A DNA stretch of 64,000 nucleotides from Fallopia convolvulus (Eukaryota; Streptophyta; Magnoliopsida; Caryophyllales; Polygonaceae): assembly GCA_964016875.1 (NCBI GenBank), contig OZ024734.1, positions 54,294,622 through 54,358,621 on the forward strand, in the 5' to 3' direction. The translations under genes and the position numbers were made by a program. Within the stretch, counting starts at the first letter, position 1. The number at the start of each line of letters is the position of its first letter. Below are positions 21,644-32,830 of the stretch, piece by piece. The notes beneath the pieces are model-generated. The model ran no database searches. It saw only the letters and a list, made by a program, of their open reading frames with translations, and was not told the DNA's origin.

Positions 21644-24103
21644 TCATTGAATCCAGAATTTTGGGTGTTGGAACCAGGAACGCCGACAGAATGTTGTCCG
21701 TGGCCTAGAAGCGTCGTTCGAGCTTGAATTCGGCGTAGGCGCGGCCGTGGACTTGTCCCGAGCGTTTGCTTGTTGCCTTTCGGCCTCATCCTGCAATGCT
21801 TCACTCGGAGACATAGGTAAGATGGTCACGCGTTTACCATGGTAATTGAACATGTAAGTGTTCAATCGGCCATCGTAAATCACGTGATGGTCAAATTGCC
21901 ATGGACGGCCAAGAAGAATATGTGTGGCGTCCATGTCAGTGACATCAAAGAGAATAGAATCGGAATATAAACCAATGGAAAAGGAAAGATTAACCTGTTT
22001 ACGGATCCAATGGTCGCCATCGTTGGAAATCCATGCAAGCTTGTACGGCCTTGGATGATCCGTTTGTGGCAACTTGAAATGATCGACCACTTTCCTTGAT
22101 AAGAAATTTTCGCACGATCCCGAATCTATGATCACACTAAGGGACACGTTTTGTACCAAGCACCGAGTACGGAAAATGTTTTCCCGTTGATCGGTGGGCA
22201 CGAATTCCCTCATGCTAAGCGCTCGGCGCGTCACGAGCAACAACTTGTTGACGCCGGCGTCGATGTCCGATGGTGCACAATACGCACCGTCTTCTATTGG
22301 TGCGGCGTCCTCCTCGTCGGAATCAATTTCATCCACACTCTCATACGCTGCGGATTGAGCCGAAAAAAGCACTCGCTTCGAATTAGGGCAATCGCGTTTC
22401 AAGTGCCCTCGGCCACCACATAAATAGCACTCGATGTCTCGAGTCCTTTGTGGGGGAGGGGCGGCCTTGTCACGGTTTTGGCCAAACGAAGCGCCCTTGG
22501 AGTCCGTCGTTGGGGTACCTACCTTGGATTTATACATGGGAGGAGGAACAAACCGGTTAGTACCTAAAGCGGATGGACTAGGGGAAGAATTATACCTTGT
22601 AAATGTGGACGTCTTCGGCCTTTTGAATTGCGTGTGAAGCTCCATGACCGTGTGTATCAGACGTCCCAAATCTTTGATTGGCAAGACAACCAACCGATCT
22701 CGGATCCATTGCTGAAGTCCCGCCACGAAACGAGACCTCAACGCCCCCGGGGAAGCACTAATGCCAGCCTTGAAGAATAAATCTTCAAGGTAAGCAAAAA
22801 ACTCCTCGGGAGTCCGAGAACCTTGTCGAGCGTCTTGGATCAAGATCCTCACTTTTTCCTTGTAGTCGGGTGGGATGAACTTCCTCTTCATAATAAACAC
22901 GAGTTGATGCCATTCGGTTATGGGGGCTTTACCCTTTCGGGCCCGATCCGATTCGAATCGGTTCCACCACATCCGAGCGGCACCCCTAAAATGAAGGGTC
23001 ACCACCTCGACCTTCTCGTGCTCCTCATAATGGCAATGTTTGAGCACGTGCTCGGTACCCTATAACCAAGAAATAAATTCATCAGGGTTGTAATTACCAA
23101 AAAAATCATCAAATTTTACCTTGACGTCGCGGCGTGATACATGCGCCGGACGATCGTTTGCGGCGCGCCGGTTGGCACGCGGAGGAGGAGTGCGTCGGCG
23201 TCGTGGGCCTCGGCCATGGCCTCGGCTGGAGCCTTCGCTGCCTTCGCTGGGGTCCTTGTCCTCGTCGCGCCGAGGGCGCCGCTGGTGCTCTCGGTGTCGG
23301 TCTTGGCGACGCCGATCCCCGTTGCGCCGAGGTCGTTCGCGGTTGTCACGGCCCTCGAGCCGATCATACTCCGCGCGGTTCACGGGCAACTTGGGTCTCG
23401 GAATCCAATCCCGATCCCGATCTATCCACTCCTCCGAATCATGGACCGGAGGGTGGTCAAAATCCTCCTCGGAAGCCTCCTCGTACTCCGTCATAGAGTC
23501 CTCAGATTTCGAATATGGAGTTGTGGGGCTTTGATGGCCTCGATAGTCATCGACATCGAAGTCATCTCGGCCCTTGGATTTCTTTTTCTTAGGCGTCGTA
23601 GTGGCCGCCTTTTTCTTCTTTTTTGATTGTTGACGCCGCCACTCCTCGGAGTCATACTCCTCATCGGATTGAACGTCAACAACGTCGTCCACCTGTTGAG
23701 CCTGATTAGTGGGTCGGCTTTCCTTCATGGATTCCAAGCGTTGGATCCCATTCGGGTTAGTCGAGTCCACCAAAGGCCCTTTTCCTTTTTCTTGCGCCGA
23801 AGCCCGCGGAACCGAGACGCCGTGTGGCGTTACGCTCGGATGCGCGTGCTGCGTATGAATTGTCACGGCTGGTGGCGTCGACTGCTGGTTGAGAAACCTC
23901 GTCATCAATCCTTCGAGGTTGGCAAAGCGCGCCTCAAGTGCCGCGAGACCCGCTGCGGGGGCGAGCCCTTGCGCCGATGCGTTCGGCGCGCCGAGAAGGC
24001 TACTTGGCGCCGACGGTGGGTTCGGTGGTTGATTAGGAATGCCTTGTTGGTTTGAAAGTTCATCCCCTTCCATACTTCCGTCTCCAATCTCGACCATAGA
24101 CAT
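21644..24103 (-). pseudogene. Gypsy gag and protease region
   Basis: The frame opens at ATG 24103 (MSMVEIGDGSMEGDELS) and runs 347 codons of charged Arg/Asp/Pro-rich sequence to an in-frame TAG at 23060, a likely CAG-to-TAG change (ISWL-stop-GTEHVLKHC). It resumes in the same frame to 21644. The retrotransposon gag domain includes ARMWWNRFESDRARKG and RFVAGLQQWIRDRL. The zinc knuckle is CYLCGGRGHLKRDC, the aspartic protease site IIDSGSCENFLS (DSG for DTG). Frame shifts lie between about 21.8 and 21.5 kb before the RT frame. Confidence 0.85.
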
Positions 24104-25004
24104 GAAAGAAAAGGGGTTAAAAATTTCTCAAACAACAAGCAATTAGAAGCGCCGAGATATTGTAAGACTCACCACGCAAGTACTCTTAGTTTGCACGAAA
24201 AGTACTCGAAGGGTATGGGAGGCTAGGATCTCGACGTGCACAAGTATGGAACAAAGAGAGTAAGAACAAGCAAGCACAAACAAGCAAGTAAGAAGAGAAG
24301 TGATGTGGCGTCGGCTTTGGGTAAGCCTTGGCACGAGAGAGGAAAGAAGAAGATATGAGATCTCGGCCTTTAGGGAAGGAGGCGAGATTGAAGCAATCAA
24401 GATAGAAACAAGAAGATATGCAATCAATCAATAAGATATGCTATCAATCAATTAGTTGCAAATCAAATCAAGAGAATATTTGAGGTGATTGGAGAGAGAA
24501 AGAGCCGATTCCTTATGGGAACACTTGCCTTATTTTGGCTTGTGTGTCCCCACAAAATCTTTTTTTTTTAATTTATGAAAGGATAAGATTGCCTTATTTT
24601 GGCTTTCCTTATCCAATATTTTTTTTTTAATTTTCGGCAACTAACAAAGATATGGGATATATTTCCCAAGATTCTTGCAACAACTAAGAAGATTTGAGAT
24701 AAGGCCAAATTTGACCAAATCTCGCACCAAACAACCTATGCACACGACACACACAATCAAATCAATCGAACAAAGCAAGTAAGATGCAAGCAAAATTCGA
24801 AAACTCGATTTAATGAACCAATGCAATGTGCAAGTCGGCGGTTTTGGCGAATTTTTTTTGTGGATTTTTCTGAATTTTTTGAAGCAAATAACGATGGATC
24901 TAAGTGAATGATGGTAGATATGGCGGAAGCTAATGAAAATGGTGGAGAAAAAAAAATTCGTGCAAAAAACGAGTAAAAGCGAGAGAAAGACTTACGCAAT
25001 CCGA
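24104..25004 (-). other. Gypsy 5' leader between PBS and gag
   Basis: About 900 bases of untranslated leader, A/T-rich with poly-T tracts (24549-24559, 24619-24628). Long leaders with the packaging region are normal for gypsy elements. No reading frame of note. Confidence 0.6.
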
Positions 25005-25019
25005 GGCTCTGATGCCAGT

Positions 25020-25948
25020 TGATGTGAACCCCGTTGGGAGATTCATGAGAGGATCGAAGTTTGGCCTCGTAAATGGTCTTCTCTTGCGGTTGGATAGGTT
25101 TTTGAGTCGAATCGACTAGATTTGGATGAGAAGAGAATTGAAAGGATGAGAAGGTGCTCTCTTTTGAGGGAGAACTGAGGAATATGGGATGAGAAGAGAA
25201 ATTGGGGTTGACGCCTTTCAGAAGTAGTTCTGGAGAGATCTCGACAGCATAACGTTAATTCATTCAAAGCGTAAGAAATACATAGAGGGGCGTGCTCCTT
25301 ATATAGGAGAAGGAGGCGCGCGCCCTAGCTAGAAACCCTAGGCGGCGTGGGGAAGTGAAGGGGGAGGCAAGCATGCGGCCCAACCACTTGGCCCAAGCCC
25401 AAAATGCATAAAAATAGTAAAGACATAAGTAGCAATGTTTCGGAATGGAAATAGTTCTAAAAATAGCAAGAAATAAAATAGGTCACGGTGGCCTAGTCGC
25501 GAGTGTCGCGACAAGGCCGTGACAAGGCTGTGGCGCGCCAAGGGCGTGTCGCGACGCTGGCAAGCGCGCGGCACGGCGTCGGCGTGCCGAGGCTGGCGTG
25601 CGCTCGGACCTCGAGTGTCGAGACCGAGGCGCGCTGGAACCTCAAGTTCCCACGCCGGGGTGGCCCGGCGTGGCATGTGGCTCGACGCTCGCGACTGGGA
25701 CGGTGCCGAGAATGGGGTTCTCGACGCTGCGGTGCGAGGCGTCGGGTTGGAGACTCGGCGCGCCTATGGTGACGAGGCATGTGGAGAGGGGCGCGCCGGT
25801 GGTTGCGCCGTGGCTTGCGATGGCGCGCGCGATGATGGACGAAGTGGCTCGGGTTATGGCTCAAGTCCTAGCTCGTGTGATCGGTCCATCGGAGCGCACG
25901 GACATGTCCTCCTCGTCTTGGCTAGCCGTCCTGGTGGGCCTCACATCA
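25020..25948 (-). repeat. Gypsy 5' LTR (in element orientation)
   Basis: 929 bp, collinear with the other LTR without length change. A TATA-like ccttatatagg at about 25297-25307 is a candidate promoter core for minus-strand transcription, about 280 nt before the PBS. Confidence 0.9.
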
Positions 25949-27234
25949 TATCTACAGCTAGGAAGAAGAAGACCCGAAGATGCATATTATTGGAGTTTTA
26001 GAGTTGGATTGAAGAGAAGACGGAGATCAGCGTTTTGTTGCTGGCGGCACCCGCCGCCCCTGCCAACGCGGAGATCCTTTGATCGACACATGTTTTATTT
26101 CTATTGGCTCTTCCTATGTCAGCTTTAATCCGAGATATATGTAATTTTGGATAGACTTTTTAGACCTAGTTTGATATATTAGGTTTTAGAGAGTTGCATC
26201 TCTCATTCATACACTATTATCATATTTTTCCTTTCAGAGTTTTTAGTTTTTCATGGAGAACTAAGCCCTTTTGCTTAGTCAGTTAGTTTGAAGCATCGTT
26301 TGACTTTCAGTTGTGAGATTTCTACTCTTTATCTATTGCATGAAATTATTTTACTCTCTTGTTTGAATTGTTTATGTGATTGATTTCAGCAATTTCTAGG
26401 GTTGTTGTTATTGAATCTCAATTGCTAGATTTAGATAAATTACTGGTTGAGTTTCTCTATTTCATAGTAGCAAACTGCATTGTACTAGTATCTGGTTGTG
26501 CTAGTCTATTGCAGAAGAGAGTTAAATTGCATTCTAGTATAAAAGTTGGTTGTTTTATGCTAGATTTGTATCCTGATTATATTCCTATTCTTCATGATGC
26601 TTTTTAATTGAATCTTGATAGTTTCAGGGTTATTCAATTAGTTAGGATTGATAGTATCTGGATGTGCTATTAATTATCTTTAAAAAGGAATTGGAATTCC
26701 ATATGCATGCAATATTGAGTGAATCTATGATCAACTTGTCATACGAATGTGGATCTCTAGTTGACTAAGTGTTTTTCCTAAATTGATAAAAACACAAACT
26801 TTAATTGCTTTATTTGTTTTTGCATGCTAGTTAGTAGTTTCTTTCATAAACCCCCTTTTATTCTAATTGTCACAACAAAATCCACATAAAAAGATAAATC
26901 AACCTCTCTGTGGATTCGACACGGACTTCCTAAAGACTACGGTTCTTAGTTAGTTTGGACTCTTTTGCATAGCCGTGATTTGCACGACCATTTCATGCCT
27001 ATCATGCACCCTACTAACTTGGGACTATATAGACGGGTGGAGATGCGAGGACCCAGCATCCAACACTACAACAACAACTTATGATGCCAACACTAAAACA
27101 TCCAACACTACAATAGCCACGGTAGATTTGGAGCAGGGTCGGTTCGAGGAGATTCTTGCTGCCCAAGCGCCAACAACCATGGGAGAGGATGACATTCGGG
27201 CTCAGGCTCTGACTCGGAGTGCATTGGTGGCCTT

Positions 27235-27403
27235 GTATCCCCATCCCTGCAAGAATATTACAAAAAATATAAATGGCCTTGTAAGCATATAAATAGATTT
27301 AATTGATCTCAATATGGACAGTCACTTAGTGTATCAATTAAATCCATTTATATGCTTACAAGGCCATTTATATGTTTTAATATTCTTCCAGGGACGGGGA
27401 TAC
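27235..27403. repeat. Long inverted repeat (hairpin), copy 3
   Basis: Same structure as the copies at 15.1 and 16.5 kb: left arm gtatccccatccctgcaag, right arm ending gggacggggatac. The inner ~35 nt of the arms (ggccttgtaagcatataaat and complement) match almost perfectly. Confidence 0.85.
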
Positions 27404-27844
27404 TCTATCCTACCTTATTTAGTTGGTTCTATTTACTTGTTTTGCGATCGTGTGTACATTCGAACACATTTATATATAATTTTGCAGTGGTGATCAACCA
27501 GGTGTTCAGGCACCCTAGAAGTCGTCCTAGATCTAGGCAACCTCCATGTCACTAAGTACACGGTGGCGGATGGCAATGGGTTCGGTGAGGGCGGGTGGAC
27601 TAACATGTTATAAATACCCAAATGTTTTAACGAGCCTAGACACAACCCAAGAACATAAAGACATCAGATATTTTTATGATTCTAGAATCATTTCCCTTGT
27701 ACAAGAAGTAATGAAGTATCCTCCGTGTTTGAGCCATACATAAATCGTGACGTTGGAATGTTCTGGAATTGTGCATTTAAATAATTTTTATTCTCTATAT
27801 AAATGTGTGTGAGAATCGAGAACCAAAAAAAAAGCCTACAAAAA
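27404..27844 (+). promoter_or_regulatory. Array unit 3 upstream region
   Basis: Close copy of the unit 1 and unit 2 upstream regions, again with ttataaatacccaaatg (27608) about 235 bases before the ATG. Confidence 0.4.
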
Positions 27845-28705
27845 ATGACCCTTCAAATTTTAAGTGATGGGTAAACGGTATGACAACCCTAGGAAGGAGG
27901 CGTCTTTTGATTTTCATAGGGCCTTTACCTTATCCGCAACAGCCTTTTCCATTGGCATGTCAACTGATTACTTATCCAACCGTCTCAAGCCTATATATGG
28001 TCTAACCTATTTACTAATCTCAACTCTCCTTCCCACCTCTCCATCACTGTTGTGTTTCTCTTTCCTCCAAAGAATCCGAAATTCAGTTTTTGTGACGGGG
28101 CAGAGAAAAATCATCTGCTTTATAGCCACCTTCATCTTCTTCGCGACCATATCCACCTTACCACTTCAACATGAGCACACTCTCCATATTCTCTGTCACC
28201 TTACCACTTCAACATGAGCACACTCTCCATATTCTCTGTTAAACTCATGTATGTTCATTGTGTAAGCTTGGCTGATGGAATTAGGGCTTGGGTTGGCAAC
28301 GACTTTGGCCAATGCAGTAAGCACTTATACGACAATTGCCATTAATTTCAACAGAAAACTCGATGAAGACATCGATCCATGGTGGTGGGTTTCGACATCC
28401 CTCTATTCATCTACTTTGGGTGCACCCTACTGACCTGGGACTATATAGACGGGTGGATATGCGAGGAGATAACAACCAACACTACAACAACAGCTTATGG
28501 TGCCAACACTACAACAGCCACGGTAGATTTGGAGCAGGGTCGGTTCGAGGAGATTCTTGCTGCCCAGGCGCTAATAGCCATGGGAGAGGATGACATCCAG
28601 GCTCGGGCTCTGGCTCGGAGTGCATTGGTGGCTTTGTATCCCCATCCCTGCAAGAATATTACAATATATAAATGGCCTTGTAAGCATATAAATAGATTTA
28701 ATTGA
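27845..28705 (+). pseudogene. Multi-TM membrane protein gene, array copy 3 (broken)
   Basis: The ATG at 27845 is present. One base is missing at 27866 (aagtgatggg against gagtgaatggg), shifting the frame in the first twenty codons. The membrane part then reads open to 28217. A 43-bp tandem duplication (28154-28196 and 28197-28239) disrupts the third hydrophobic segment. The C-terminal part (28379-28705) is open through CTLLTWDYIDGWICEE to LYPHPCKNIT, where a 2-nt loss changes the last residues. Confidence 0.6.
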
Positions 28706-28802
28706 TCTCAATGAGGACAATCACGTAGTATATTAATTTAATCCATTTATATGCTTACAAGGCCATTTATATGTTTTAATATTCTTCCATGGACGGGGAT
28801 AC
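28636..28802. repeat. Long inverted repeat (hairpin), copy 4
   Basis: Last copy of the hairpin that separates the array units, with arms as in the other copies and the loop ctcaatgaggacaatcac. Confidence 0.85.
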
Positions 28803-29000
28803 TCTATCCTACCTCATTTGGTTGGTTCTATTTACTTGTTTGCGGTTGTGTGTACATTCAGACACATTTATATATAATTCTGCAGTGGTGATCAACCAGG
28901 TGTTCAGACACCCTAGAATTCGTCCTAGATATAGGCAACCTCCATATCACTAAGTACATGGTGGCGGATTGCAATGGGTTCGTTCGGGGTGGGTGGACTA
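28803..29000 (+). repeat. Array unit 4, upstream part only
   Basis: The sequence follows the other units through gcaatgggttcgttcggggtggg and then diverges at about 29000. No coding part remains, so the array ends here. Confidence 0.65.
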
Positions 29001-29569
29001 CTTCCACCACCAGACATAACTCAATACCCGCACACTCAACCTGAAAAAACCCAACAAGTGTCACCCGAACCAAATCGCCCAAACCCCGTCGGGTCGGGTT
29101 GTGTGTTTTTTCAGGTGTTATTTAACTTAGTCATTGTTAATAAGATAATATTTTTAGTCCGAGAATCTCGTTCAAAATTATACTTAATTCGTAAAATCAA
29201 ACACTTAAGTAAATTTGAAAATTCAACTACATTCGTAAAATCCATATTATGGAAATGATGAGATTACATATGGTGTGTTTGAACTTATTTATAGCCTTCG
29301 TTAGGTAAGCTTATTGTCATAATTTTCGATGTGGGATAGAGATTCCTATATTTATGGTATGCTGGGTGGTTGGGTGGGGTAAAGTGGCCACCAACACCTG
29401 AACACTCGTCACCAATTTTCACCCAATTTTTTTCCGTTTTCACCCATTTTTTCGGGTCGATTTTTCCAGATACCTGTTGAGTGCAGTTGAAATTGTCATC
29501 ACTAGTCTCAAATACAAACAACACCCCCACCATTGAGTACATAGTGGTGAATGAGGGCGACAAAGCTGG
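29001..29569. other. Degenerate ACCC/GGGT-rich DNA, probable hAT MITE debris
   Basis: Words such as gtcgggtcgggttgtg (29089) and cacccattttttcgggtcga (29440) recall the interior of the hAT elements elsewhere in the window, but no terminal repeats with an 8-bp duplication were found. No gene is seen. Confidence 0.35.
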
Positions 29570-30086
29570 CACTCTAAATACCTAGAGAGCCACCCATCAA
29601 TACAAACGAAGTGGTATATATGCTTATAGTGTGGCAACACTTTCACGGTGTTGCCAACTCTTGATATAACTTATAGAGGTGCCTCATTCCATGAAATCAA
29701 AATCACTACTTCTACTTTCTTAAATTTCAATTGTAATCATGTAAGTCATTCAGGGAATGTTGTAGCACATTCCGTAGCTCGTTTTTATCCTACTACAGGA
29801 CATGAATAATTTTTTGTGGACTCAATTCCCCAAGAGATTATACTTTTGGCGGAATCTGATTTATAAATAAATGCAGCATTCACATAAAAAAATAATGAGT
29901 GAGTTGTGAAAAGTGTTATTGAAATTTATTTTTATTGACAAAAAATTTTCACTTATTGATTAAAAGGGGTGATGAATAATTAATTAGGGATAAAATTGAA
30001 AAAAAGTTTAATATTTTTAATTTAAAAATACTTTTCTTAAAAGTATGATAAAAGCTAAAACACTTTATATTATTAGTCGGAGGGAG
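29570..30086 (+). mobile_element. Composite A, right part: LINE 3' end and Stowaway half
   Basis: The LINE part from about 29670 (gaaatcaaaatcactacttc) to 29890 equals the last ~210 bases of the LINE at 41.3-41.5 kb. It is followed by the target duplication aataatgagtgagttg (29891-29906) and the right half of the Stowaway MITE, ending gtcggagggag|TA at 30086. With 13.80-14.82 kb it forms one locus pulled apart by the array insertion. Confidence 0.7.
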
Positions 30087-30319
30087 TATTTATAAAAATT
30101 TAAAATAAGTGAAAAGTAAATATTTTTTTTATGCATTTCAACATATATATTTTTCAGATTCTTGACTAGTGTGAGTGTGTGACCGATGCAAAATCGAAAA
30201 GAACCGGAAGTTAAATATAGATAAAATCCAATGCCATCCGACTAGAAATCATTCAAAATTATATTCCGTTCAAAGTGAAATCATTTGAAAATCCTAAGCC
30301 AACCAACTAAAAATACATT
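30087..30319. other. Flank conserved with 41.75-41.93 kb
   Basis: Text such as attatattccgttcaaagtg (30251) and aatcctaagccaaccaacta is shared with 41866-41930. A second local copy lies at 32578-32670, so this ~95-bp piece was tandemly duplicated before the two TIR elements inserted. Confidence 0.6.
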
Positions 30320-31502
30320 GGGTGCGTTCGTTTGTACTTATATTGTGTACTTATAAGCACAAAAATGCTTATATGCAGAAATAATCACATAAGCATTGCC
30401 GAACACACATTTCTCCCATATTTTAAGCAACGTGTAAGCACAAACTTATAAGCAAAAAAAAAAATCAACACCCCCATGCTTATCGGTTTAAGCATGCTTA
30501 TCCCACAAAAATGTAAGCACATGGGCCCCACCTCAAAATATTTTTAATACCCACATAAACCCTTTTTTTTCTCTCTCTCATCTATACCCCCTCTTCCTTT
30601 GGTACACCACCAACGCCATCGACGACGACCGGCGATATCGATGACCGCCACCTCTCTATCATCGTCGACGAACGACGAAGACCGACATCTATCTCCCTCC
30701 CTCCTCTGCAACGCGGAGCGGCGGCGTACATGGAGGAATCAGGCCAGAAATACGGACTCGGGAGAAAGAACCAAAGAGGAATCACGACGGAAAGAGAATC
30801 GGGACGGAACGACGGACTCGGGATAAAGAACTCGTCACCGCCGGCATATGTCTACAAATTTGTCTCCAAAATTTACCGGTTTGAACTCGTCGTTCTAAAT
30901 TGAAATTTGTTTCCAATTGTCACCCAATCTTCCTCCTTAAAAAGTCTACAAATTCGTCTCCTAAATTGATCGGACGGACGAATGTCGGAAGACCGCCGAC
31001 GTGGAGGAGGAGGACGGACGAACGCCGACGTACTCTTCTCAGATCTGTCTACAAATTCGTCTCCAAAACCAATCAGTTTGAACTTTTCCTTCATTCAATT
31101 AGAGAACCAGGAAGGGCGACGAAATCGGGAAAGAACTAGAGAGAGAACGACGGAAGAACCGGAGAGAACCATGAAGGATGACGAAATCAGGAAAAGAAAT
31201 TCTCACCGCCGACAATCTGGCATATATCTTCTATGCCTTCAATGTCCACAAATTTTTATAAAAAAAGGGTTTTTAAATATTTCATTAAAAATGATTTTAA
31301 GGGTATTTTGGTCATTTTCTTAATTACCTTTTGAAAATCAGCAAACCCTCCAACCGAACACCACTTGCCTACAGCAAAAATAAGTTTTTACTTATCAGCA
31401 TCAGAAAAAAGTTATTACTTATCAGCACAATCCACTTTAAGTAACTTATCAGCACAAAAAACTTATAAGTAACTTATCAGCAAAGTTTACCCGAACGCAC
31501 CC
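30320..31502. mobile_element. TIR element 1 (Harbinger-like?), 1,183 bp, TSD ATT
   Basis: The ends GGGTGCGTTCG...CGAACGCACCC are inverted; ATT flanks both sides (30317-30319, 31503-31505). Subterminal regions are rich in cttataagcac/gcttat words. The interior has short GC-rich pieces (30600-31230) that could be captured host sequence, without a transposase. The superfamily is uncertain: 3-bp duplication and GGG ends suit PIF/Harbinger. Confidence 0.65.
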
Positions 31503-31507
31503 ATTAT

Positions 31508-32536
31508 GAGTGCGTTTGATTGTGCTTATATGGTGTGCTTATCAGCACAAAAATGCTTATTTGCAGAAATAAGCAAATAAGCATTGTTGAATGCACTTTA
31601 CTTACCGATTTTAAGCAAAGTGTAAGCACATACTTATAAGCAAAAAAATAAAAAAAATAAGCAACACCTCCATGCTTATCGATTTAAACATGCTTATCTC
31701 CCAAAAGTGTAAGCACGTGGGCCCCATATATATTATTTTTTACTATCCCATTTATTTTTCTCTCTCTTAATAAATCATCTCTCCCCCTCAATGATGTTTA
31801 AAGATCGCCTTCTTCCCACGAACTTCCATGGATGCCGGAGCTCGATCGGACGCCGGAGAGTGAAACCGGACGGAACGACAAATCAGGGGATTGAAAAGAA
31901 TTCTTCACCGCTGGCGCCAACCTTCTTTGCCTCGTCAATCTTCACCACCGGCATATATCTTCTCTGCCTCCTCAAAGTCAAATTCGTCTCCAAAAATGAA
32001 CGACGGAACGATGCCGGGCGGAACGACGGGCTCGGGAGAAACTAATGGCGGCTTAGCCGTTGCCGGTGTCGGCGTCCCAAGCAAGGCATATCATCTGCAA
32101 CTCCTTCAATTCCACCACCCGCCTCCAATCTGCGCTCAATTGACCGGTTTGAACTCGTCGTGCAGAAGGAGGACGAACGAACGCTGAAAGAATGTTGGCG
32201 TGGAGGAGGACGAACCAAGAAGGACGCCGGAATCGGGAAAGAAATTCTCACCGGCATATATCTTCTCTGCCTAGTTGAAAGTCTACAAAATTTTATAAAA
32301 AAGGATATTTAAATATTTTATTAAATTTTTTTAAGGGTAATTTAGACATTTCCTTAATTACCTTTTAAAAATCAGCAAACCCTCCAACCGAACACCAATT
32401 GCTTACATCAGAAATAAGTTTTTACTTATCAGCATCAAAAATAAGTTTTTACTTATCAACACAATCCACTTTAAGTAACTTATCAGCATAATTTACTTAT
32501 CAACAATTTATCAGTAAAGTTTACCCGAACTCACCC
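31508..32536. mobile_element. TIR element 2, 1,029 bp, TSD TAT
   Basis: Related to its left neighbour: ends GAGTGCGTTTG...CGAACTCACCC, TAT at 31505-31507 and 32537-32539. It inserted next to element 1, five bases away. Collapsing both gives aatacattatgtaatatg, which is the sequence found at 32.66 kb. Its interior (31790-32260) is also GC-richer with no intact gene. Confidence 0.65.
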
Positions 32537-32830
32537 TATGTAATATGATACAATTAGTGGTTGTGTAATATGATACAATTAGTGCCATCGGACTAGAAAC
32601 CATTCGAAATTATATTCCGTTCAAAGTGAAATCAACTGAAAATCCTAAGCCAACCCACTAAAAATACATTATGTAATATGATACAATAGTGCCTCATGAA
32701 TTCATATGAAATTGAAAAATATTAAGAAGTTAATAAAATACATCTGTTAAGTTGAATATTAGTCATTAAAAACCCATAATTTTTAATGGATTATTCAATT
32801 CTTGTATTTCAAAATAATTTTATTACCTAA

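Larger units (their letters stand above)
17708..25948 (-). mobile_element. Ty3/gypsy LTR retrotransposon, 8.24 kb, inactivated
   Basis: The LTRs are 17708-18636 and 25020-25948, both 929 bp, with TGATGTGA...TCACATCA ends and the 5-bp duplication TATCT (17703-17707, 25949-25953). Read on the minus strand, a PBS TGGCATCAGAGCC (complement of 25005-25017, initiator tRNA-Met type) follows the 5' LTR and a G-rich polypurine tract (complement of 18637-18649) precedes the 3' LTR. Order is gag, protease, RT, RNase H, integrase. By eye about 20 LTR differences (~2%), mostly CpG-type transitions, so the insertion is fairly recent. The pol frame runs into the 3' LTR, as in CRM-type chromoviruses, but I did not identify a chromodomain. 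Confidence 0.93.
17629..27004. mobile_element. Athila-like solo LTR (~1.13 kb), interrupted by a gypsy element
   Basis: Outer parts 17629-17707 and 25954-27004 begin TGATATACAC and end ATGCCTATCA (TG...CA). TGCAC flanks the pair at 17624-17628 and 27005-27009. No internal domain remains outside the nested element, so this is a solo LTR. The 3' end (ctctgtggattcgacacgga, then ctacggttcttag...gcatagccgtgatttgcacg) resembles LTR ends of Athila/Tat-type gypsy elements; that assignment is from memory. Confidence 0.75.
17108..27292 (+). pseudogene. Multi-TM membrane protein gene, array copy 2, split by retrotransposons
   Basis: The gene occupies 17108-17628 and 27005-27292; everything between is the inserted solo LTR with its nested gypsy element. 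The ATG at 17108 is intact (MTLQKLSEWVNSMTALGRR). The frame is broken by extra bases near 17185 (catagggcct) and by loss of bases in the third hydrophobic segment near 17390. The C-terminal part (27005-27292) is open and reads LLTWDYIDGWRCEDPA to LYPHPCKNITKNINGLVSI. Removing the insert and one TGCAC restores collinearity with the other copies. Confidence 0.65.

Noticed and set aside
23121..23626. Overlapping plus-strand frames over gag
   Set aside because: Antisense shadows of the Arg/Asp-rich gag region.
24104..24431. Minus-strand hydrophobic frames in the gypsy leader
   Set aside because: They lie in the untranslated region between PBS and gag and show no conserved content.
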